Assembly: GCA_041738875.1 (NCBI GenBank)
Contig: JBGSOW010000062.1
Location: 1-10,278, forward strand
Origin: JBGSOW01 sp041738875
Lineage (GTDB): Bacteria > Patescibacteriota > Dojkabacteria > CALFHW01
Length of the DNA: 10,278 nt
Direction: 5' to 3'
In this document: piece after piece, positions 6,010 through 10,278 of the stretch
How positions within the stretch are numbered: the first letter of the stretch is position 1
Layout of the letters: every line of letters starts with the position of its first letter
Translations under genes and position numbers: made by a program
The notes under the pieces: model-generated
Seen by the model: only the letters and a program-made list of their open reading frames with translations
Told to the model about the DNA's origin: nothing
Databases searched by the model: none

Positions 6010-6333
6010 TTATTTTGCCCCTGAGGGCCAGAGTTTTGCGAGTTCGGAATTTGAATATGGTGGTACATTTGCAAACTGCCCGTTTTTGATAGCAAGAGCT
6101 CCACGCGTGACAGTTGCAACTCCAACGCCTAGATTTTCTGCGATTTTATGCTGCGGTACACCTGCTTTAATCTGCTTAATAATCGCAAGTCTATTCGGTA
6201 GTTCCGTAAGTTCTGAAGGAGTAAGAATACTTTCAAGCCTTTCTCTCAAATTATTCAGTTCACCACTGGAAGCCGGATTTAAATAATCCAGTAGATCTTT
6301 CATCAATTTTCTTTGTTGTTTATCAGTGGACAT
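6010..6333 (-). CDS. trpR: Trp repressor family transcriptional regulator
   Basis: A 107-residue TrpR-family DNA-binding protein, the same size as E. coli TrpR (108). LTPSELTELPNRLAIIKQI (37-55) matches the helix B-C region, and the helix-turn-helix follows as HKIAENLGVGVATVTRG (62-78). Residues contacting the corepressor in E. coli have counterparts: Thr44 is Thr38, Arg54 is Arg48, Thr81 is Thr74 and Arg84 is Arg77, while Ser88 is replaced by Ala81. One residue is missing in the turn between helices C and D, as in YerC-like relatives, and the C-terminal tail (NGQFANVPPYSNSELAK) differs. Conserved ligands plus a trp-type operator in front of the gene support tryptophan-dependent autorepression. 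The ATG at 6333 follows a TATAGT -10 by 5 nt, predicting a leaderless mRNA. The ATP-grasp gene lies downstream on the same strand. Confidence 0.9.
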   Translation of the reverse strand: MSTDKQQRKLMKDLLDYLNPASSGELNNLRERLESILTPSELTELPNRLAIIKQIKAGVPQHKIAENLGVGVATVTRGALAIKNGQFANVPPYSNSELAKLWPSGAK

Positions 6334-6338
6334 AACTT

Positions 6339-6368
6339 ACTATAGCATACTAGTCTACTAGTATGCAA
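6339..6368 (-). promoter_or_regulatory. trpR promoter, predicted leaderless
   Basis: On the minus strand -35 TTGCAT (6363-6368) and -10 TATAGT (6339-6344) are separated by 18 bp. The -10 ends 5 nt before the trpR ATG, so the expected +1 falls on or next to the A of the start codon. The spacer and most of the -35 are covered by the trp-type operator, so bound TrpR would exclude RNA polymerase. Confidence 0.75.
6345..6366. promoter_or_regulatory. trp operator (TrpR binding site)
   Basis: A perfect dyad of arms GCATACTAGT and ACTAGTATGC separated by CT. It contains CTAG-TCTA-CTAG, the same CTAG-N4-CTAG arrangement as the E. coli trpEDCBA operator core CTAGTTAACTAG, including the ACTAGT half-site. 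It lies between the -35 and -10 boxes of trpR. I found no second full copy in the window. Confidence 0.85.
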
Positions 6369-6392
6369 GTTAAGAAGAAAAGTTTAATAGAT

Positions 6393-6845
6393 TTATCTTT
6401 TAACCTTATACGTAAACCCTGTAAAATTTTCAATATCATCAGGCGTAAGCGAGCGGTATAGTGCTTGAGCGGGCTGGTTATCTAATTCTGTCCCAAGCCA
6501 CATTTCATCACAACCTTGAGATTGTGAGTATTCTTGTAGACTTCGCATCATCCCCGTGCCAACGCCTTTTTTCTGTTTATCTGCTACGGTATCGACTGCG
6601 TCTACATATAACCATTTCTCTCTGTCTGGCCTAGTTAATAAATGCGCAGATGCCATTCCTGCAAAAATATTATCCAAATACCCTACAAAAAGTACATTAC
6701 TAGGATTATCAACATACTCTCTCAAAGTTTCTGCCGTATAATCACCTGCGGTAATCTCTGAAGCAGGTACCCAAAGTGCACTATCTATATCTTGGACAAG
6801 TGCCTGAAAATCGTATTCAGAATCAACTTTAGTAACTGTAATCAT
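6393..6845 (-). CDS. GNAT acetyltransferase resembling AAC(3)-I
   Basis: A GNAT-fold N-acetyltransferase of 150 residues from ATG 6845. The acetyl-CoA pyrophosphate loop is QKKGVGTG (91-98), following the strand WLYVDAVDTVAD. The C-terminal pattern of aromatic-rich strand, NQPAQALYRSL and GFTY, together with the early LFVGYLDNIFAGMASAHLL strand pair, resembles aminoglycoside 3-N-acetyltransferase AAC(3)-I and its many uncharacterised relatives; the acceptor cannot be assigned. An in-frame ATG at 6872 would add nine residues (MHSGSIILI). I prefer 6845 because the TATAAT promoter box lies between the two ATGs and the longer form would overlap the alkylation-repair gene. It ends 59 nt before the trpR start. 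Confidence 0.82.
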   Translation of the reverse strand: MITVTKVDSEYDFQALVQDIDSALWVPASEITAGDYTAETLREYVDNPSNVLFVGYLDNIFAGMASAHLLTRPDREKWLYVDAVDTVADKQKKGVGTGMMRSLQEYSQSQGCDEMWLGTELDNQPAQALYRSLTPDDIENFTGFTYKVKR

Positions 6846-6852
6846 AATTAAT

Positions 6853-6858
6853 ATTATA
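6853..6858 (-). promoter_or_regulatory. -10 box of the GNAT gene, predicted leaderless
   Basis: A perfect TATAAT on the minus strand abuts the TAG of the alkylation-repair gene and ends 7 nt before ATG 6845. The best -35 at 17 bp is a weak TTCTAA inside that gene. This box decides the start codon call. Confidence 0.6.
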
Positions 6859-7644
6859 CTACCGCTGTGCATGTTTTAGAATCCACAGAGTGTGTTCGTT
6901 TTTTGATTTTGACCATTTGGTGATAATCTTTTTTGCTTCCTCAGGGTTAACTTTTAACCAATCGCGCAAATGATTTGCGACTGATTTTTTTACAAATTTA
7001 ACCTCATCTTCTTTCAATATTTCAAGTATTGCAAACACTTTTTCTGGATCTTCATTCCAGATGTAAAGTTTTGGAGCCCAAGGTAGCTTAGGTCTTAGTC
7101 CTTCGGAGGCAAGTCTACGCAGGTGAAAACTTTTACTCTCTGCCCATTTTTTACATACTTTAAGTACTTTGTCTGGATATTTGGTTGCAAAAGGACGAAT
7201 CGCGTATTCTCCTGTATTTCTTTTAGTTATTTCTTCAATTGCTTTGATCGACACGTCAAAGTCTTCTAAGCCATATTTTTCTACAAATTTACCAACAGGC
7301 ATGAGCCAGTAGAAGTTTGTAAACATCCCTGTTTCCTGGGTATTCTCCGGACCCAATATTTTAATCAGTACGCCGAGCGCCGTTTTATAGTCTTGCGGAA
7401 GATATTTTTTGAGATTTTCTGCAATTATTTCAACCCTCTGCGTATAGCTTTTACCAATAACCTGATCCTTCACATCTTTACAAAATTTATCACTTTGAAA
7501 ATCTGCATACGCTTTGATAATTTTCTCAGCAAGTATCCTAGCAAGATTCTCACCAAAACTGTCAGTGATCGATATCCTGCCAGTTTTAGGGTTTATGAAG
7601 TTACTTGATTTCGCCAATTTTTTTTTCATAGTCGATGTACTCAT
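6859..7644 (-). CDS. AlkC-type DNA alkylation repair protein (HEAT-like repeats)
   Basis: A 261-residue protein of the AlkC/AlkD superfamily of HEAT-like-repeat DNA glycosylases, which remove N3- and N7-alkylated purines. HLRRLASEGLRPKLPWAP at 174-191 is close to the signature of the AlkC-like group. The repeating helices include KFVKKSVANHLRDWLKVNPEEAKKII (216-241), typical of the last repeat, and WSKSKNEHTLWILKHAQR at the C-terminus. It should act on chromosomal DNA in the cytoplasm. An alternative start is ATG 7629 (MKKKLAKSS), just before a run of nine A residues. I keep 7644 because a candidate promoter (TTAACG, 18 bp, TATTTT) ends 6 nt upstream of it. The TAG stop adjoins the -10 box of the GNAT gene. 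Confidence 0.86.
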   Translation of the reverse strand: MSTSTMKKKLAKSSNFINPKTGRISITDSFGENLARILAEKIIKAYADFQSDKFCKDVKDQVIGKSYTQRVEIIAENLKKYLPQDYKTALGVLIKILGPENTQETGMFTNFYWLMPVGKFVEKYGLEDFDVSIKAIEEITKRNTGEYAIRPFATKYPDKVLKVCKKWAESKSFHLRRLASEGLRPKLPWAPKLYIWNEDPEKVFAILEILKEDEVKFVKKSVANHLRDWLKVNPEEAKKIITKWSKSKNEHTLWILKHAQR

Positions 7645-7650
7645 AGTCTA

Positions 7651-7680
7651 AAAATAACCTAAATCCGATTATCTCGTTAA
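7651..7680 (-). promoter_or_regulatory. Candidate promoter of the alkylation-repair gene
   Basis: On the minus strand -35 TTAACG (7675-7680) and -10 TATTTT (7651-7656) are 18 bp apart, and the -10 ends 6 nt before ATG 7644. The boxes are weak matches, but the spacing follows the leaderless pattern of the neighbours. Confidence 0.35.
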
Positions 7681-7686
7681 CAAGAG

Positions 7687-7708
7687 CTGTTTTATTTATG
7701 CTAAACAG
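7687..7708 (-). terminator. Weak hairpin directly after the ATPase stop codon
   Basis: CTGTTT (7687-7692) and AAACAG (7703-7708) form a 6-bp stem with a 10-nt loop immediately after the TAA. No T-tract follows on the minus strand, so termination here is doubtful. Confidence 0.25.
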
Positions 7709-8857
7709 TTAGAAATTCTTCCAATTAATTAATTCGGTATTTTGAATACTTTGCTCTAGTGAACCCTGATAGACTAAACGACTTTCGACTACGTATTTTT
7801 CCTCCAAGATATTTGTAACTTTTCTAATATTCGATAACATATCTGATTTGTAAGTACGTGTGCTTTTAATCTCAATAAGTGCCTTTTTCAATCCTTGGTC
7901 AACCACGAGATCTATTTCAACATCATTATTATCTCTCCAAAAGAATAACTTTTCGTTAGCCCTCTTATTCCAAATTGACTTCAGTTTTTCAGATACGATG
8001 AAATTCTCAAAGATATTTCCATATAATGGATGAGTCTGAAGCTCACTTGTAGAGTCTATTCCAAGGAAATAATTAACGATTCCAGTATCATAAAAATATA
8101 CCTTAAAACTCTTTACAAGACGTTTTCCAAAATTCTCATAATATGGTTCAAGTCTAAAAACGATATAACTTGCTTCAAGGATCGAAAACCATTTTTGTAT
8201 AGTTTTGTAGTCAACACCTATGGAGTTCGCTAAGTCAGTAGAATTGAATAATTGTCCTACCCTTCCAGCAAGTAATTGCATAAATCTCAAAAAACTTGAT
8301 AGATTCCCCACATTCTGCAATGTTCTAACATCTCTAGTGATATAGGTATTAACATAATCTCTATAGAAATCTGTTTTATCTATATGCCGTGTATATTTAG
8401 CTGGATATGATCCAGATAAAAGAAGGGAGTCAATACTTAAATCTTTTATTTGTAGAATCTCCGAATAGTTGAGCGACAATAATTCAAACAGTGAGACTCT
8501 TCCTGCAAGTGACTGTGATACAGTTTGTGATATTTGAAAATTTTGTGAGCCCGTCAAAACATATTGTGAATTTATTTTCTGCTCATCCACTTCTGCCTGA
8601 ATATAGGAAGCTAACTCAGGAACTTCTTGAATTTCATCAATTATAAGTTTATTTCCACTTCCAATCTCTAGAAACCTCCTAGGATCATCTTGAGCAATGA
8701 TTTTAAGATCTGGATTCTCTAAATTTTTATAATTATATTTTGGAAATAATTTTCTTACTAGTGTTGTTTTGCCTGATTGTCGTGGACCGGTTACAAGTAT
8801 GACTGGATATTTGGATCTTAATTCTTTAATTTTTTTTTCTGCTTCTCTTATGATCAT
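7709..8857 (-). CDS. AAA_14-DUF4143 family ATPase with restriction-endonuclease-like C-terminus
   Basis: A 382-residue P-loop ATPase of the widespread AAA_14-DUF4143 (COG1373) type, whose biological role is still unclear. Walker A is GPRQSGKT at 24-31. Walker B is LIIDE at 70-74, followed by the family's IQEVPEL. A sensor-1-like YVLTGSQNF and LAGRVSLFELLSLNYSEI come next. A winged-helix-like middle (about 150-260) contains LANSIGVDYKTIQKWFSILEASYIVFRL. The DUF4143 C-terminus has FFWRDNNDVEIDLVV and ALIEIKST, which resemble a PD-(D/E)xK core (Asp316, Glu329, Lys331); activity is unproven. Length is close to the usual 370-430 residues. The ATG at 8857 lies 6 nt after a perfect TATAAT, and the promoter is overlapped by a strong inverted repeat, suggesting tight control. 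A run of nine A residues covers codons 7-10. Confidence 0.92.
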   Translation of the reverse strand: MIIREAEKKIKELRSKYPVILVTGPRQSGKTTLVRKLFPKYNYKNLENPDLKIIAQDDPRRFLEIGSGNKLIIDEIQEVPELASYIQAEVDEQKINSQYVLTGSQNFQISQTVSQSLAGRVSLFELLSLNYSEILQIKDLSIDSLLLSGSYPAKYTRHIDKTDFYRDYVNTYITRDVRTLQNVGNLSSFLRFMQLLAGRVGQLFNSTDLANSIGVDYKTIQKWFSILEASYIVFRLEPYYENFGKRLVKSFKVYFYDTGIVNYFLGIDSTSELQTHPLYGNIFENFIVSEKLKSIWNKRANEKLFFWRDNNDVEIDLVVDQGLKKALIEIKSTRTYKSDMLSNIRKVTNILEEKYVVESRLVYQGSLEQSIQNTELINWKNF

Positions 8858-8863
8858 GAGTAA

Positions 8864-8892
8864 ATTATACCTTATACAAAATAGGAATACAA
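8864..8892 (-). promoter_or_regulatory. Promoter of the AAA_14-DUF4143 ATPase gene, predicted leaderless
   Basis: On the minus strand -35 TTGTAT (8887-8892) and -10 TATAAT (8864-8869) are 17 bp apart. The -10 ends 6 nt before the ATG, so the mRNA should begin at the start codon. Confidence 0.65.
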
Positions 8893-8908
8893 ACTCTATT
8901 TTGTATAA
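8872..8908. promoter_or_regulatory. 13-bp perfect inverted repeat across the ATPase promoter, likely operator
   Basis: TTATACAAAATAG (8872-8884) and CTATTTTGTATAA (8896-8908) are exact reverse complements with an 11-nt spacer. The -35 box lies in the spacer, one arm fills the -35/-10 spacer and the other lies just upstream, a layout expected for repressor binding. It could also act as an AU-rich transcription end signal for the gene that stops at 8919, but no T-tract follows. Confidence 0.6.
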
Positions 8909-8918
8909 ACTATCTTTA

Positions 8919-9824
8919 CTACTTTGTCTTAACCAGAGTACGTAATACGCCCAAATTTTGCATTGGTGTGCCTACAAATCTAAAAATCGTATATTTCTTT
9001 TCCTTATCTAAAGTTTTTTTTGCAGTTTCGCCAACACTGAGAAGGTCCTGCAGAAAGATTATGTCTGTAGCAGGAATCTTAGAACGAGAAATATCTTTGG
9101 CAATTTTAATATTTTTCTCCCAATCAAGCACCACATTTGCCTCTTCACTATAAAATTCATCAGCAACCTCACCATGTTCTGTAGATGCTATGAAAGTCGT
9201 GATTATCGCGCCTTTTTTAATTTTTTGCATGTCATTTTTAGACAAAACAGGCTCTTTTGCATTGGTGTGGCAAAGGATTATGTCATAACTCTCCAATTCT
9301 TCTTTAGTGCCTACCAAAGCATTTACAGCTAATTCTAGTGCGTAAGCCTCAAACTCTTCTGATTTTGAATCAGTCGAATTAATATAATAAATTTCGTTTA
9401 AATCTTCATACACTGCTTTTAAAACCTGCAACGACCACTTTGCAGTTCGACCTGTACCAAAAAGTAATATTTTTTTATGCTTCAAAGAGTCTACTTTACA
9501 AGACTTCATTGCAATAGTATCCATTGCTCCTGTGCGCATTGCAGCATAATCCGTATAATCTGTATTTAATAATAACTCTCCTCCTTGCCAGACTAAAGCA
9601 TGTTGAGGGCCTTTATTGGAGATTAAATCATAGGGACTCACTACAAGATAAAATATCGGTGGGGTAGCTAATTTATCTACCATAAGATAGTTAAAGAAGT
9701 CCCCTAAAAATTTCTGATTCTGATCAACAATATCATCAATTGATTTCCGCAACTCATAGCGATCCTCGTCAAAAAACGCCTTTTGTATATTTTCTAGGAC
9801 CTCTTTTATCTTCTCGTTAGTCAT
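8919..9824 (-). CDS. Ornithine cyclodeaminase/mu-crystallin family NAD(P)-dependent protein
   Basis: A 301-residue member of the OCD/mu-crystallin family, which includes ornithine and lysine cyclodeaminases, alanine dehydrogenases, ketimine reductases and enzymes of opine-like and siderophore-precursor synthesis. The N-terminal dimerisation part ends with GGELLLNTDYTDYAAMRTGAMD (81-102), where R97-T-G-A matches the family's substrate-binding RT-A-A motif. The Rossmann fold starts with KILLFGTGRTAKW (118-130), carrying the dinucleotide-binding G-x-G-x-x-A, followed by IYYINSTDSKSE. Later YDIILCHTNAKEPVLSK and GAIITTFIASTEHGEVADEFY correspond to the family's 'T-S--P(V/I)' and 'G-H----E' segments. 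It is slightly shorter than typical members (about 315-350). The substrate cannot be assigned. The start is ATG 9824, 7 nt after TATAAT. Confidence 0.82.
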   Translation of the reverse strand: MTNEKIKEVLENIQKAFFDEDRYELRKSIDDIVDQNQKFLGDFFNYLMVDKLATPPIFYLVVSPYDLISNKGPQHALVWQGGELLLNTDYTDYAAMRTGAMDTIAMKSCKVDSLKHKKILLFGTGRTAKWSLQVLKAVYEDLNEIYYINSTDSKSEEFEAYALELAVNALVGTKEELESYDIILCHTNAKEPVLSKNDMQKIKKGAIITTFIASTEHGEVADEFYSEEANVVLDWEKNIKIAKDISRSKIPATDIIFLQDLLSVGETAKKTLDKEKKYTIFRFVGTPMQNLGVLRTLVKTK

Positions 9825-9831
9825 ATTGGAA

Positions 9832-9837
9832 ATTATA
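9832..9837 (-). promoter_or_regulatory. -10 box of the cyclodeaminase-like gene, predicted leaderless
   Basis: A perfect TATAAT on the minus strand ends 7 nt before ATG 9824. The best -35 is a weak TTAAGT (9854-9859) at 16 bp, inside an inverted repeat. Confidence 0.6.
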
Positions 9838-9845
9838 TCATCACT

Positions 9846-9863
9846 TAGATTTAACTTAATCTA
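9846..9863. promoter_or_regulatory. Inverted repeat over the -35 region of the cyclodeaminase-like gene
   Basis: TAGATT (9846-9851) and AATCTA (9858-9863) are exact reverse complements around a 6-nt spacer. They cover the predicted -35 and could be an operator. The neighbouring palindrome TTCTAGAA (9864-9871) adds symmetry. Short AT-rich arms make chance possible. Confidence 0.35.
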
Positions 9864-9880
9864 TTCTAGAAATTTTAGGT

Positions 9881-10278
9881 TTATTTGATTTCATCATTTG
9901 CTAAAAGTACTTCTAATTTATTTAATTGACTACTGAATCCTTCAACCATGCCCATTTTAATCAATTCTTCCAATTGTTCAACAGAATCTACAACACTTCT
10001 AGTTATTAATTTAGTTTTACCATTTTCATTTGCGAGTTCAACCGTAAATTTTTGTGATGGCATATCATCATTTATTACTCCGTCAGGCCCACAGAAATAA
10101 TCTTTTGCAGAAAACATTCTAGGCTCATCAACCTCTTCGATTAACATCACGCCCCACGACTCTTTGCCAAACCATTCGCCTTGATTTTCATCGATACATT
10201 TCATACAGTAGTGAATTTTACCGCCAGCAGTGAAATTAAATTCCTTCGTAGTTGTTTCCCAACCTTCTGGCCCCCACC
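9881..10278 (-). CDS. AHSA1/SRPBCC (START-like) domain protein, N-terminus beyond right edge
   Basis: The frame is open to the window edge, so the gene begins outside; the ATG at 10204 is internal. The visible part, about 131 residues, starts WGPEGWETTTKEFNFTAGGK. It continues with IHYCMKC and GEWFGKESWGVMLIEEVDEPRMFSAKDYF, and ends ELIKMGMVEGFSSQLNKLEVLLAN. WWGP-G, F----GG-W-Y-M, G---Y-EI-EP---- and MG---GW---L--L are hallmarks of the AHSA1-like SRPBCC family (COG3832), a helix-grip fold that binds hydrophobic ligands. Its relation to eukaryotic Aha1 is structural, and these bacterial proteins are mostly uncharacterised. The TAA lies 56 nt before the next gene. Confidence 0.88.
   Translation of the reverse strand, partial: WGPEGWETTTKEFNFTAGGKIHYCMKCIDENQGEWFGKESWGVMLIEEVDEPRMFSAKDYFCGPDGVINDDMPSQKFTVELANENGKTKLITRSVVDSVEQLEELIKMGMVEGFSSQLNKLEVLLANDEIK

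Noticed and set aside
5969..6286. A 105-codon plus-strand open frame opposite trpR.
   Set aside because: It lies antisense to trpR, whose protein is clearly a Trp repressor; the plus-strand translation is low-complexity and has no recognisable motif.
6393..6872. The longer GNAT start at ATG 6872.
   Set aside because: It would overlap the upstream gene and place the perfect TATAAT box inside the coding region; the extra nine residues (MHSGSIILI) do not fit the family's N-terminal strand.
1..10278. CRISPR arrays, insertion sequences, tRNA or rRNA genes and attachment sites.
   Set aside because: No regularly spaced repeats, transposase motifs, cloverleaf structures or rRNA-like segments were found by reading both strands.

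Overview
The window is AT-rich, gene-dense bacterial DNA. Every complete gene lies on the minus strand, so the layout is best read from the right edge to the left. One partial gene at the left edge runs on the plus strand and converges on the rest. The standard genetic code fits: domains are intact, TAA and TAG dominate as stops, and no TGA interrupts a domain. None of the starts I examined has a clear Shine-Dalgarno sequence. Several have a TATAAT-like -10 box only 5-9 nt before the ATG, which implies leaderless or nearly leaderless mRNAs. Low GC, short enzymes, tight packing and leaderless starts would suit a Patescibacteria/CPR-type genome (for example Saccharibacteria). That placement is inference, because no rRNA or marker gene is present.

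Right part (10278-6393, minus strand): the C-terminal part of an AHSA1/SRPBCC protein cut by the window edge; an ornithine cyclodeaminase/mu-crystallin-type NAD(P) protein; an AAA ATPase of the AAA_14-DUF4143 type with a nuclease-like C-terminus; an AlkC-type DNA alkylation repair protein; and a GNAT acetyltransferase resembling AAC(3)-I. Each of the four complete genes has its own candidate promoter. Those of the ATPase and the cyclodeaminase-like gene are overlapped by inverted repeats that look like operators.

Centre (6370-3687, minus strand): the most interesting part. A trp repressor homologue (trpR) is preceded by a perfect 22-bp dyad carrying the CTAG-N4-CTAG core of the classical trp operator. 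The dyad fills the space between the -35 and -10 boxes of trpR. Downstream lie a DUF3182-like ATP-grasp protein and an AspA/AstE-like zinc hydrolase, a pair suited to making and breaking an amide bond. The 121-nt gap between trpR and the ATP-grasp gene holds a nested hairpin and a possible 17-codon ORF with two Trp codons, reminiscent of a trp leader.

Left part (3662-411, minus strand): a NUDIX hydrolase, an APH-type kinase, an alpha/beta hydrolase, a second MutT-like NUDIX hydrolase, and an unrecognised gene broken by a frameshift near position 668. Positions 1-296 on the plus strand hold the C-terminus of a probable DUF1704 (QEGLA) protein.

Working hypothesis: trpR and the genes to its left may form a tryptophan-responsive salvage or modification module (ATP-grasp ligase, amidohydrolase, NUDIX, kinase). 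The regulatory link to tryptophan is supported by sequence; the substrate is not known.
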